Assembly: GCF_030056705.1 (NCBI RefSeq) | Contig: NZ_JASHIC010000019.1 | Coordinates: 1-64,000, forward strand | Direction of reading: 5' to 3' | Length of the DNA stretch: 64,000 nucleotides | Source: Flectobacillus longus | GTDB lineage: Bacteria; Bacteroidota; Bacteroidia; Cytophagales; Spirosomataceae | Shown: one piece after another, positions 52,069-60,859 of the stretch | Position numbering within the stretch: position 1 is the first letter of the stretch | Layout: each line of letters begins with the position of its first letter | Program-made: the position numbers and the translations under genes | The notes under the pieces: model-generated | Told to the model about the DNA's origin: nothing | The model's input: only the letters and a program-made list of their open reading frames with translations | The model's database searches: none

Positions 52069-54621
52069 ATGGCTAGAAATATCCCTAAAGATCCTGAACA
52101 AAACCGACCTAAGGAAAAAGCTCGTTCTGCTTCATCAAGTCCATTCAAATTAGATTTTGGAGGCTCAGGTGTTGAACGTACCCGCCTATTGATTGGTGGT
52201 GTTTTGGTATTATTTTCAGTATTTATGTTTTTCTCATTTTTTTCTCACCTTTTTACAGGTAAAGCAGATCAAAGTGAGATACATAATTCGTTGTCGAGTT
52301 TGGCAGAGACGGGTAAGAAAACCAAAAACTTTTTTGGGGTATTTGGGGCAAAATTAGCTGATCTTTTAGTACTTCGTTACTTTGGTGTTTCGGCTTTTTG
52401 GTTAGTGCCAATGACATTTTTTACAGGAGTACAAATTGGGTTACAACGAAGCCTTGTTAATTTAGAAAGGTTTACTAAACTTTCTATTTTTGGTATTTTG
52501 TGGGGAAGTACCTTTTTAGGTTTTTGGGTGTATCTATTTCATATTGCCGATAATTGGAGTGATTTATGTGGAGGAATGGGTTACTATCTCAACGAATATA
52601 TGGATAGCCTTATGGGGCCATTTACAATTTTTGTAATATTATTTCTGCTAATACTCTTTATTTCATTTTTCTATGGCACAGAAGTACTAGTTGATTTTAT
52701 GGAAAGATTACTAGCTCCATCTGAATCCAAAACTGCTGAACAAGAAGGAGATACAGACGATATTAACCAAGCCAAAAATATTAAAAGAGTTAGAGAAGAT
52801 TTGGGTAAAGTAGCTGAAGGTGCTAAAAACACAATGAGGGAGCCTGAAATTGATCTTGATGAGGATACAATAAGAGAAGACAACGCAGACGAAGAAAGTA
52901 TTAGACCATATTTGCCGCCTATTGTTGAAGCTAGAGCCAATACACCAGCTCAAACAATTAGTCCTGCAAGTACTGCTAGAAAGGAGGTCTCTTTGACTAT
53001 AGAAAATACGTTAGAAGGAGATTTACCTGAGACAATAGAAGAAATAGAAGAAGATATTCCAGTTACAGAAGTATCCAAAGATGAAGCTAGCGATGAGTTA
53101 GTAAAACGATTTGGTTTATATGACCCGACTTTAGATTTGCCTAATTATCAGTTCCCGTCAGTTTCTTTATTGAAGGATTATGATATGGGGAAAGCTCAGG
53201 TTTCGCAAGAAGAATTAAAGGCTAATTCAAATAAAATTGTTGATACGCTTGGGCACTATGGTATTGGTATCGCCGATATTAAAGCTACGATTGGTCCAAC
53301 AGTAACATTGTATGAAATTATTCCTGATGCTGGGGTTAGAATTTCGAAAATCAAAAACCTTGAAGATGATATTTCCCTAGCGTTGGCAGCTTTGGGTATT
53401 CGTATTATTGCACCAATTCCAGGAAAGGGTACGATTGGTATTGAAGTACCAAACAAAAACCGTGAAATGGTACCTGTAAAAATGGTGATTGGCTCAGAAA
53501 AATTCCAAAAATCAACGGCTGATTTACCAATTGTATTAGGTAAAACCATTAGTAATGACATATTTATGACTGATCTTGCTAAAATGCCTCACTTGTTGAT
53601 GGCAGGGGCAACAGGTCAAGGTAAGTCAGTAGGTTTGAATATGATTCTGACGTCTTTGTTGTATAAAAAGCATCCTTCGCAATTAAAGTTTGTGTTAGTG
53701 GATCCTAAAAAAGTGGAATTAACGCTTTTCAATAAAATTGAACGTCATTTCTTGGCTATGCTTCCAAATGCAGCCGAGGCTATTATTACCGATACCAAAA
53801 AGGTAGTTAATACCCTAAATTCCTTGTGTATCGAAATGGATAATCGTTACAATCTGTTGAAAGATGCAGGTTGCCGTAACCTTAAAGAATATAACGCCAA
53901 GTTTGTCAATCGTCGATTAAATCCAGATAAAGGTCACTATTTTATGCCTTATATCGTGTTGGTAGTCGATGAGCTTGCCGATTTGATGATGACAGCAGGT
54001 AAGGAAGTAGAACAACCAATTGCTCGTTTGGCGCAGTTGGCTCGTGCTATCGGAATACACTTGGTTATTGCCACACAGCGTCCATCAGTAAACGTTATTA
54101 CGGGTACAATTAAAGCAAACTTCCCTGCTCGTTTGTCGTTTAAAGTAACATCTAAAATTGACTCAAGAACTATTTTGGATACAGGTGGTGCCGAACAATT
54201 AGTCGGAATGGGGGATATGTTGCTTTCGACAGGTTCTGATATTATTCGTTTGCAGTGTGCTTTTGTGGATACGCCAGAAGTAGAAGACGTTTGTGAATAT
54301 ATTGGCGAGCAAAGTGGTTATGATTCAGCTTATTTGTTGCCAGAATTTGAAGGTGATTCAGGCGGTGGAAACGAAAAAGGTGATTTTGACTCTAAAGATA
54401 AAGACGAATATTTTGAAGAAGCTGCAAGGTTGATAGTTACTCACCAACAAGGTTCGACCTCATTAATTCAACGTCGTTTAAAATTAGGTTATAACCGTGC
54501 GGGACGTATCATCGATCAACTTGAAAAGGCAGGTGTTGTCGGTCCGTTTGAAGGTTCCAAAGCTCGTGAAGTATATATAAAAGACTTAGACGCTCTTGAA
54601 AAAATGTTGAGAGATTTATAA
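52069..54621 (+). CDS. ftsK: DNA translocase FtsK/SpoIIIE
   Basis: This 850-residue protein pumps chromosomal DNA at the division septum. Four hydrophobic helices lie in residues about 40-205, then an acidic linker (about 220-350). The motor follows with GIGIADIKATIGPTVTLYEI, IPGKGTIGIEVPN, Walker A AGATGQGKSVG and YIVLVVDELADLMMTAGKEVE (Walker B). ATQRPSVNVITGTIKANFPARLSFKVTSKIDSRTILD comes next. The C-terminal gamma domain (IQRRLKLGYNRAGRIIDQLEKAGVVG) reads KOPS-type sites. Size and layout are normal for the phylum. Confidence 0.96.
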   Translation: MARNIPKDPEQNRPKEKARSASSSPFKLDFGGSGVERTRLLIGGVLVLFSVFMFFSFFSHLFTGKADQSEIHNSLSSLAETGKKTKNFFGVFGAKLADLLVLRYFGVSAFWLVPMTFFTGVQIGLQRSLVNLERFTKLSIFGILWGSTFLGFWVYLFHIADNWSDLCGGMGYYLNEYMDSLMGPFTIFVILFLLILFISFFYGTEVLVDFMERLLAPSESKTAEQEGDTDDINQAKNIKRVREDLGKVAEGAKNTMREPEIDLDEDTIREDNADEESIRPYLPPIVEARANTPAQTISPASTARKEVSLTIENTLEGDLPETIEEIEEDIPVTEVSKDEASDELVKRFGLYDPTLDLPNYQFPSVSLLKDYDMGKAQVSQEELKANSNKIVDTLGHYGIGIADIKATIGPTVTLYEIIPDAGVRISKIKNLEDDISLALAALGIRIIAPIPGKGTIGIEVPNKNREMVPVKMVIGSEKFQKSTADLPIVLGKTISNDIFMTDLAKMPHLLMAGATGQGKSVGLNMILTSLLYKKHPSQLKFVLVDPKKVELTLFNKIERHFLAMLPNAAEAIITDTKKVVNTLNSLCIEMDNRYNLLKDAGCRNLKEYNAKFVNRRLNPDKGHYFMPYIVLVVDELADLMMTAGKEVEQPIARLAQLARAIGIHLVIATQRPSVNVITGTIKANFPARLSFKVTSKIDSRTILDTGGAEQLVGMGDMLLSTGSDIIRLQCAFVDTPEVEDVCEYIGEQSGYDSAYLLPEFEGDSGGGNEKGDFDSKDKDEYFEEAARLIVTHQQGSTSLIQRRLKLGYNRAGRIIDQLEKAGVVGPFEGSKAREVYIKDLDALEKMLRDL

Positions 54622-54680
54622 GTAATTGAGTGATTTGTGGTTGAGTGAATGAGTGATTATTTATAAATCTGTAATCTAGC

Positions 54681-54702
54681 AGTAGAGACGCAATGTTTGC
54701 GT
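54681..54702. repeat. Family E hairpin (GAGACGCAATGTTTGCGT)
   Basis: AGTAGAGACGCAATGTTTGC with GT. A second family E copy follows the terminator at 54792. The pair flanks the terminator after ftsK. Confidence 0.55.
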
Positions 54703-54719
54703 ATTAAGTTGAGTCATCC

Positions 54720-54765
54720 ATCAAAAAAGGCGTTCGGAAAACTAATTTCGAACGCCTTTTTTGAT
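54720..54765. terminator. Bidirectional terminator between ftsK and the fucosidase gene
   Basis: ATCAAAAAAGGCGTTCG and CGAACGCCTTTTTTGAT form a 17-bp stem with A-run and T-run on opposite sides, between convergent genes. Confidence 0.92.
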
Positions 54766-54791
54766 ACTATATTTCAGAATGAGACCTCTTT

Positions 54792-54811
54792 AGACCCAAA
54801 GCATTGTGTCT
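54792..54811. repeat. Family E hairpin, degenerate
   Basis: AGACCCAAAGCATTGTGTCT, in the same place relative to the terminator as the copy at 24232. It is followed by an AATCACTAATTCACT block that also follows the 24232 copy. Confidence 0.55.
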
Positions 54812-54877
54812 TTACTAGTAAGATTCATTGTAAAATCACTAATTCACTAAACCACTCAATCACTAAATGTAGGATGT

Positions 54878-56977
54878 CTACTTCGTTATCACATCTAATT
54901 CGGCATAGCCAGCCCAATTATCGTTTTTCGTATTTTTTAAAGCTGTAAACTTAATAAACTTGGCTTTGTTTGGAGCAAAGGTTTTGACCTGTAAAAGAGG
55001 ATTATTTTTAATATTTGAAAATTCTCCCTCATTTACTATTGTCCAATTATTACCGTCTAACGAAACAGAAAACTGATATTTGGAAATGACCCCATCTGTG
55101 CTTTGCCAAGGCAAATACTTAAATCCATTAAGAGTAACTTCTTTCCCTAAATCAATAATCAAATCGGCTGGTAGAGCTTGTGTTTTAGCTTGATACCAAG
55201 CTGTATGAGAATTCCCATCGATTACATTATACGCTTTTTCATCTGCGATACCCATAATTTTCCAGTCTTTTTTCAGCATATCAAACTTCTCTTCGGCTAT
55301 CTCCGAACTCTTTTTGGTACTGGCTTCCACTGCTATCGCTTTTACTGTTGTTTTGCCGGTTGTTTGAATAGCTCCCGTATATTTTGTTGATTTTGAGCTT
55401 GGTGCGCTTCCGTCAAGCGTATAATATATAAGTGATTCTGGGTCGTCTGCTTTGATGCTTACTTCGCCTTTTGGGTTTCTTGTAATACTTGGTGCTGTGA
55501 GTATCTGAGGAGCGTTAAAAATACCAATGTTCGAAATCAGTGGACAAGCTTTTGCATCCAAAATCGTGAAGCGAACTTTACTGGCTTTTACTGTTGGGAA
55601 AATGAGAATTCGCTTGTAGCCAATGGTAGTTTGTTGTGCTAGTTCTTTCCAAATGCCATCAACAAGAGCTTCCACTTTAAAAGATTTTACTCGTTGCCCC
55701 AAACGAATAAATTCTTGTGCCATAAAGCGATTGAAGAGCGTTGGTTTGCCTAAATCTATTGTCATAGAGGTATTTGTGATACCTTCATCAGTTGCCCAAT
55801 AGGTATTCTTGTCGCCATCCAATGCTTTTGCTACACCAAACATAGAGGCATTTTCTCGAATGTTCGTCGCTGTTGCTTTTTTGTTTAGTGCCAAATTTAC
55901 AGAGTAAGCTTCTTTTACGGCTTTTGCCAAGGCTTTTACCGCTTTTTGATCATTTTCATGAATCAAACCTCTTTTGTCAATAGGAAAATTGAGTAACAAG
56001 GTTCCATTTCTACCGATGGAGTGGTGATAAGTATTCATTAAATCGGGTAATGTTTTAACACGACTATCTTCGTATTCATGATAAAACCAACCTGGGCGAG
56101 TCGAAGTATTCACTTCTCCTGGTACCCATACTTCACCGTTTTCTACGCCATGACGTAGCATATCCTCAGGCACATCACCTTTAGCATTGAGTAAACTCCA
56201 ATTTTTCTCACCTACATATCCTTCTTCTGTACCCACCCAACGGAGGTCTGCACGGTCGCCACCGTCGTTCCAAATCACGATTTTAGGTTGTAATTCTCGA
56301 ATCAGTTTGTAGGTATTTGACCAATCATAATAGGTTTTTCGGTCAATTTTGCGAGTTCCTCTGCTACCACCATAATAGCCATCGCCGCCATTAGCACCAT
56401 CAAACCAAATTTCGAAAATATCGCCGTATTGGGTCATCAGCTCACGTAATTGATTTCTGAAATAAGTGATATATTCAGGCTTACCATAGTCAGCAAAGTT
56501 TCTATCCCAAGGCGAAAGATAGATACCCATTTTTAAGCCATATTCTTTACAAGCTTTTGCCAAATCGCCAACAATATCACCTTTCCCATTTTTCCAAGGA
56601 GAATTTTTTACTGAATATTCTGTGTATTTGGAAGGCCACAAACAAAAGCCTGAGTGGTGTTTTGCCGTGATGATAATGCCTTTCATACCTGCTTCTTTAC
56701 ACACACGTGCCCACTGACGACAGTCTAGTTGAGTAGGATTAAAGATTTTTGGATCATCGTCACCAAACCCCCATTCTTGATTGGTATAAGTATTGGTCGA
56801 AAAATGCACGAAGGCATAATATTCCATTTCTTGCCATTTGAGCTGGTTTTCGGTAGGAACGGGTCCTACAGCCTGTGGAATATTTTGGGAAATACTGATG
56901 CTTGAATAGGAGGATAGCAGTGCTGTGGTAAGACAAAAACTGGCTATCTGAGAGGTAATAATACTTTTAAAGGTCAT
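54878..56977 (-). CDS. Secreted GH29 alpha-L-fucosidase with two carbohydrate-binding modules
   Basis: The 699-residue precursor has a signal peptide (about 1-30, ISISQNIPQ). The GH29 domain (about 35-350) has EYYAFVHFSTNTYTNQEWG, GIIITAKHHSGFCLWPSKYTEYSV, EIWFDGANGGDGYYGG, where the Asp is the expected nucleophile, and a T-L-L-L-N-F end. A first F5/8 type C (discoidin) domain runs about 368-475 (NLALNKKATAT, ALDGDKNTYWATDEG). A chitobiase-like beta domain follows (YYTLDGSAPSSKSTKYTG), and a second F5/8 type C domain (VIDGNSHTAWY, KYLPWQSTDGVISKYQFSVS) ends the chain. It removes fucose from glycans outside the inner membrane. No SusCD pair lies beside it. Confidence 0.92.
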   Translation of the reverse strand: MTFKSIITSQIASFCLTTALLSSYSSISISQNIPQAVGPVPTENQLKWQEMEYYAFVHFSTNTYTNQEWGFGDDDPKIFNPTQLDCRQWARVCKEAGMKGIIITAKHHSGFCLWPSKYTEYSVKNSPWKNGKGDIVGDLAKACKEYGLKMGIYLSPWDRNFADYGKPEYITYFRNQLRELMTQYGDIFEIWFDGANGGDGYYGGSRGTRKIDRKTYYDWSNTYKLIRELQPKIVIWNDGGDRADLRWVGTEEGYVGEKNWSLLNAKGDVPEDMLRHGVENGEVWVPGEVNTSTRPGWFYHEYEDSRVKTLPDLMNTYHHSIGRNGTLLLNFPIDKRGLIHENDQKAVKALAKAVKEAYSVNLALNKKATATNIRENASMFGVAKALDGDKNTYWATDEGITNTSMTIDLGKPTLFNRFMAQEFIRLGQRVKSFKVEALVDGIWKELAQQTTIGYKRILIFPTVKASKVRFTILDAKACPLISNIGIFNAPQILTAPSITRNPKGEVSIKADDPESLIYYTLDGSAPSSKSTKYTGAIQTTGKTTVKAIAVEASTKKSSEIAEEKFDMLKKDWKIMGIADEKAYNVIDGNSHTAWYQAKTQALPADLIIDLGKEVTLNGFKYLPWQSTDGVISKYQFSVSLDGNNWTIVNEGEFSNIKNNPLLQVKTFAPNKAKFIKFTALKNTKNDNWAGYAELDVITK

Positions 56978-57173
56978 ACTGTTTTTAATTAAATTGGGAA
57001 TATGATATTAAGCCACTTTCTATATAGTAATTCTCCTCATTACTTATACTCATTTCGTTTTCTTTACTTATCTTTTTAGAAAGAAAGCAAAAGATGTTAT
57101 TAGTTAATCGTATAATCCGCTAACTTATGTACCATTAACGTCTTACATAATTCAATTAATTTTCAACAAACGC

Positions 57174-58445
57174 ATGAAACCTTATCTCTCCAAACGTCAG
57201 TTTCTTAAAAACCTTACAGGTGTCGCCGTTTTATCGCAGACTAATTTAACAGATTTAATACAACGCCATGAACATTTACCTGCGGAAAAGTTAGCAGCAG
57301 ATGAACAGTTTTGGACAAAAATCAAAGAGGCATACGACGTTCCCAAGGACTTTATTCATTTGGAAAATGGCTATTATTCTATGGCTTCCAAACCAGTGAT
57401 GCAAAAATATTTGGCGCATATTCAGGCTGTCAATAAAGTATCCTCGTATTACATGCGAACTCGTCAGTTTGATGATAAAATGATTTCTCGAAAAAAATTA
57501 GCAGAGTTGTTGGGTTGCTCACACGAAGAGTTAATAATTACAAGAAATACGACTGAGTCATTAGATACTATTATTGCAGGTTTTGATTGGAAAACGGGTG
57601 ACGAAGCGCTCATGGCAGAACATGATTATGGCGCCATGTTAGATATGTTTAAGCTCCAAGCCAAACGCCATGGTTTGACTAATAAAGTGATTTCAGTACC
57701 CTTACATCCCAAATCAGATGAGGAAATTGTGGAGGTTTACGAAAAAGCAATTAATTCCAAAACTCGCATATTGATGGTTTGTCATTTGATCAATATTACT
57801 GGACAAATTTTACCCATTAAAAAAATCACTGAAATGGCACATCGACATGGAGTGGAGGTAATGGTAGATGGCGCTCATGCTTTTGCTCATTTGAACTTTA
57901 AAATAGACGATTTAGGAGGCGTAGATTACTATGGAAGTAGTTTGCACAAATGGTTAGGAAATCCACTAGGAGCGGGTATTTTGTATGTTCGTAAAGACAA
58001 AATAAAATCCGTTTGGCAAATGATTGGCGATATGGGTTATAACGATGAAGATATTAGAAAACTTAATCACACAGGTACGCACCCTGTGGCTACAGACTTG
58101 GCGATTGTAGATGCCATCGAATTCCATAATATGATTGGGATTACCAGAAAAGAGGCGAGATTAAGATATTTACAAGAATACTGGACGAAAAAAGTACGTA
58201 ATATACCCAATATCATTGTGAATACCCCTGAGGAGTCACATAGAGCCTGTGGTATTGCCAATGTAGGAATCAAAGGAATGAACCCTGCGGACTTGGCTAA
58301 AAAACTAATGGAAGAATATAAAATTTTTACCGTAGCTATCGGTTATGCAGGAGTTTTTGGTGTAAGAGTTACGCCTCATTTATACATTACTACCAAAGAT
58401 TTGGATGCTTTTGTAGAGGCTTTGAAGCAATTGGCTAAAATGTAA
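57174..58445 (+). CDS. Class V aminotransferase-fold PLP protein, isopenicillin-N-epimerase-like
   Basis: This 423-residue protein has an N-terminal leader-like stretch (MKPYLSKRQFLKNLTGVAVL) that could be a Tat-type signal with Lys-Arg. The PLP fold is seen in HLENGYYSMASKPVM, ITRNTTESLDTIIAGFDW, LMVCHLINITGQILP, VMVDGAHAFAHLNF (PLP Asp) and SSLHKWLGNPLGAG, where the Lys should carry PLP. The C-terminal part RVTPHLYITTKDLDAF closes the family. Members include epimerases and cysteine desulfurase-like enzymes. The substrate is unknown and export is uncertain. Confidence 0.82.
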   Translation: MKPYLSKRQFLKNLTGVAVLSQTNLTDLIQRHEHLPAEKLAADEQFWTKIKEAYDVPKDFIHLENGYYSMASKPVMQKYLAHIQAVNKVSSYYMRTRQFDDKMISRKKLAELLGCSHEELIITRNTTESLDTIIAGFDWKTGDEALMAEHDYGAMLDMFKLQAKRHGLTNKVISVPLHPKSDEEIVEVYEKAINSKTRILMVCHLINITGQILPIKKITEMAHRHGVEVMVDGAHAFAHLNFKIDDLGGVDYYGSSLHKWLGNPLGAGILYVRKDKIKSVWQMIGDMGYNDEDIRKLNHTGTHPVATDLAIVDAIEFHNMIGITRKEARLRYLQEYWTKKVRNIPNIIVNTPEESHRACGIANVGIKGMNPADLAKKLMEEYKIFTVAIGYAGVFGVRVTPHLYITTKDLDAFVEALKQLAKM

Positions 58446-58446
58446 A

Positions 58447-58610
58447 AAGTATTAATACAAAATAAAATTGAATTAATAGGCTTTAAGCGGTGAGCCGTAG
58501 GCATTAGGCTAAAAAGGTTTATCTATTTCGTGAGAAGTACTTTTTGACTTTTAGCCTAAAGCCTAGAACTAAAAGCGGGTAAAATTATTTTAATTTTGCC
58601 TACTAACCTA
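58447..58610. repeat. Family A repeat, full-length copy
   Basis: AATTGAATTAATAGGCTTTA, AGCGGTGAGCCGTAGGCATT and AGGCTAAAAA on the left pair with CTTTTAGCCTAAAGCCTAGA and AAGCGGGTAAAATT on the right, around ATTTCGTGAGAAGTAC. The element ends at TTTTGCCTACTAACCTAAG. Confidence 0.78.
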
Positions 58611-58639
58611 AGCTGTAGTGATGAATTATGAAGGTATAA

Positions 58640-58735
58640 GCTTATTTTACATGATTACGCTTTACAGCATATTGCTTAGAGCCTAGAGCGAGTAAAATAT
58701 ATTTTATTTTGCCCACTAACTTAGTTTTCAAAGTT
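58640..58735. repeat. Family A repeat, second copy in the same gap
   Basis: CTTATTTTACATGATTACGC, TTTACAGCATATTGCTTAGA, GCCTAGAGCGAGTAAAAT and TTTTGCCCACTAACTTAG. Only the right half and outer arm remain. A family D block (ACATTCACAATTCATCACTT) follows at 58737-58770. The gap 58446-58797 is filled by these repeats. Confidence 0.68.
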
Positions 58736-58797
58736 TTACATTCACAATTCATCACTTACAATTCATCATTATTCGATAGTCTATCTGAATGAAATGA

Positions 58798-59229
58798 TTA
58801 GCCGATAGCCACCAATTCAATGTCAAAAATCAAATCTTTTCCAGCTAATGGGTGGTTTGCATCCAATGTAATGTGTGTATCTGTAACTTCTGTTACCACT
58901 ACTGGCATTACTTGACCAGTACCATCTTGATGCATATTCAACTGCATACCTACTTCGTAAGGAATATCAGCAGGAATTTCGTTGCGAGGGAACATCGCCA
59001 TATACTCAGGATTTACTGGACCGTATGCCTCTTCTACTGGAATATTAACTGTTTTTTTGTCTCCGATAGTCATACCAGTAATACCATTATCGAAACCAGC
59101 AATCACCATACCAGTACCTAGTTCAAATACTAAAGGCTCACGACCTTCTGAGCTATCGAAAATAGTACCATCTGTTAATTTACCTGTGTAATGGACGCTA
59201 ACTTTATCGCCCGATTTTGCTTGTGCCAT
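58798..59229 (-). CDS. FKBP-type peptidyl-prolyl isomerase, SlyD-like
   Basis: This 143-residue cytosolic protein. The FKBP core appears as VSVHYTGKLTDGTIFDSSEG, with the IF insert domain (AYGPVNPEYMAMFPRNEIPA to ITLDANHPLAGKDLIF) inserted between the FKBP strands. It ends LIFDIELVAIG. It lacks the His/Cys-rich metal tail of the enterobacterial SlyD. It helps to fold proteins by isomerising proline bonds. It stands alone. Confidence 0.92.
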   Translation of the reverse strand: MAQAKSGDKVSVHYTGKLTDGTIFDSSEGREPLVFELGTGMVIAGFDNGITGMTIGDKKTVNIPVEEAYGPVNPEYMAMFPRNEIPADIPYEVGMQLNMHQDGTGQVMPVVVTEVTDTHITLDANHPLAGKDLIFDIELVAIG

Positions 59230-59460
59230 TTTGATTGTTTATTATATAATTGAGAGTATATTTTGTCTTGCAACAAACTCCTTTTTACTCAAAGATGGTA
59301 GTTTATTTTCAAAAATTAAAATATCAGTAAAGGAAGTTGATTGGAAACAGACGAGAAGATTTGTATTTTGTTGATTTACAGTGAATTACTTAGAGGCAGT
59401 AGGCTGATTGATGAATAGTGTATGATTATTAAAATAAGTAATAGAATAATTCAAGGAAAA

Positions 59461-59489
59461 CATTGGCAAAGCTTCAAGCTTTGCCAATA
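59461..59489 (-). terminator. Hairpin downstream of the Cys-rich peptide gene
   Basis: TTGGCAAAGCTT and AAGCTTTGCCAA are perfect 12-base arms with one base between. On the minus strand it is followed by TGTTTTCCTT, a weak T-run. Confidence 0.55.
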
Positions 59490-59500
59490 TCAATGAGTTG

Positions 59501-59677
59501 TTAAATCGTCTTATGATTTTCCATCTGAGCCATGATTTTATCTGCATCAAGTGCAGCGCAAGAACCACATCCTTTACTACAACCTGCTGTGCTTTTTGGG
59601 TTAAAATTATTCCAAACCAATCGCACTAAATAGGCGATAGCAGCAAGAAAAATAAGTGCTATAATGATATTTTCCAT
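59501..59677 (-). CDS. FeoB-associated Cys-rich membrane protein
   Basis: A short 58-residue frame. The N-terminal helix ENIIIALIFLAAIAYLVRLV is hydrophobic, and after Asn-Pro-Lys-Ser the CSKGCGSC motif (residues 33-40) gives the Cys cluster of the FeoB-associated Cys-rich membrane protein family (PF12669). Such peptides accompany FeoB iron transport or stand alone. No feoB is present in the window. The minus-strand hairpin at 59461 follows it. Confidence 0.75.
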   Translation of the reverse strand: MENIIIALIFLAAIAYLVRLVWNNFNPKSTAGCSKGCGSCAALDADKIMAQMENHKTI

Positions 59678-59790
59678 TGTGTGACGAGTTAAGATTGACG
59701 AGTTTTGAGTTCGAAAAAAGGGTAGTTTGAAAATTATTAGCTTATCTCTATTTTCAAATCTTCAAATCCACATATCTTCAAATCACTTAC

Positions 59791-60582
59791 CTATTTCCAG
59801 TGTTTTTGAATCACCTCTTTCAACTCATGAAACGTACCACAAGCAGCAATTAGTTCACGGCCAAAGATAAAATCGTCACCACCTTTAAAATCACTCACAA
59901 TTCCGCCTGCTTCTTGCACAATGAGTGTTCCTGCTGCGACATCCCAAGGTTTGAGGTTGTATTCAAAAAAGCCTTCAAAGCGTCCACAGGCTGTATAAAC
60001 CAAATCAACAGCCGCCGAACCCATACGACGTAAACCATGTGATTTTTGCATCAGTTCTTTCAAAATAGCCAGATATTGGTCTGTTTGTTTGAAGTCATAA
60101 TATGGAAACCCCGTTGCCAATAGGCTATCTTTCAGTTGATTAGCCGAAGAGACTTTGATGGGTTTTCCATCTAAATAAGCGCCACCACCTAACCAAGCAG
60201 TAAAACATTCTTCACGATTGATTTCCATTACAACACCGCTTACAATTTTGTCATGGTGCATAAGCGCAATCGAAATCGCAAAAACGGGCAAACCGTGCAT
60301 ATAATTCGTGGTACCATCTACGGGGTCAACTATCCAAGCATATTCTTGGTCTTCAGTGCGTTCGGCTGTGCCTTCTTCGGCAATAAATCCAGCTTCGGGT
60401 AAAATCTGTCTGAGTCCTTCTACCAAACGAATTTCAGTTTCTTTATCAACATACGAAACCAAATCGTTGAGTCCTTTGTATTCGATACTATCTCTCGAAA
60501 ATTCAGAAGCGGCTTCTTTCACAAACAAAGCTGTTTTGCGAGTCAATAAAGCCACCTGTTCGGTAATGTGTTGTAGGTTCAT
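59791..60582 (-). CDS. suhB: Inositol monophosphatase family protein (SuhB-like)
   Basis: This 263-residue enzyme of the Mg-dependent sugar phosphatase family. The motifs are AGFIAEEGT, WIVDPVDGTTNYMHGLP (metal ligands DPVDGTTN) and GLRRMGSAAVDLVYTACGRFEGFFEYNLKPWDVAAG (the second metal site, WDVAAG). KGGDDFIFG and a helical end follow. The start at 60582 (MNLQHITEQV) is preferred, because the longer frame to 60624 runs into a repeat. It dephosphorylates inositol phosphates or related sugar phosphates. Confidence 0.9.
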   Translation of the reverse strand: MNLQHITEQVALLTRKTALFVKEAASEFSRDSIEYKGLNDLVSYVDKETEIRLVEGLRQILPEAGFIAEEGTAERTEDQEYAWIVDPVDGTTNYMHGLPVFAISIALMHHDKIVSGVVMEINREECFTAWLGGGAYLDGKPIKVSSANQLKDSLLATGFPYYDFKQTDQYLAILKELMQKSHGLRRMGSAAVDLVYTACGRFEGFFEYNLKPWDVAAGTLIVQEAGGIVSDFKGGDDFIFGRELIAACGTFHELKEVIQKHWK

Positions 60583-60593
60583 TTTTTTGAGTT

Positions 60594-60706
60594 GAGAGGG
60601 GATAGGCATTAGGCAATAGTTCAAAAAGAATAATGCAAATCCCTCTTTTATTTTTAATTTAAAAAAACTCTTGCCTCCTTGCCTTTTTGCCTGATGCCTC
60701 TCACAT
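60594..60706. repeat. Family A repeat, diverged copy
   Basis: GAGAGGGGATAGGCATTAGG with CAATAG on the left pairs with CCTTTTTGCCTGATGCCTCT with CAC on the right, interrupted by about 70 bases. It lies between suhB and its promoter, so it is transcribed in the suhB leader. Confidence 0.6.
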
Positions 60707-60773
60707 TAGTTTTTCTCCAATCTAAACTAATTAGGCTTTGTCGCTGTTAGTTTTTTAGGATAAGGTTTATTAA

Positions 60774-60781
60774 TAACTTTG
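60774..60781 (+). promoter_or_regulatory. -7 box for the ABC exporter gene
   Basis: TAACTTTG fits TAnnTTTG, 78 bases before the TTG start of the exporter. It is one base away from a mirror-image box for suhB. Confidence 0.45.
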
Positions 60782-60782
60782 T

Positions 60783-60790
60783 CAAAGATA
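60783..60790 (-). promoter_or_regulatory. -7 box for suhB
   Basis: It reads TATCTTTG on the minus strand, fitting TAnnTTTG, about 200 bases before the suhB ATG at 60582. With the plus box it forms TAACTTTG-T-CAAAGATA, a nearly perfect palindrome. Confidence 0.45.
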
Positions 60791-60859
60791 GTAAAAGTTT
60801 GAGAGGACTTTGAGCTTTCTATAATCGATAATAGACTATAATTTTAATTTTTCTGAACA

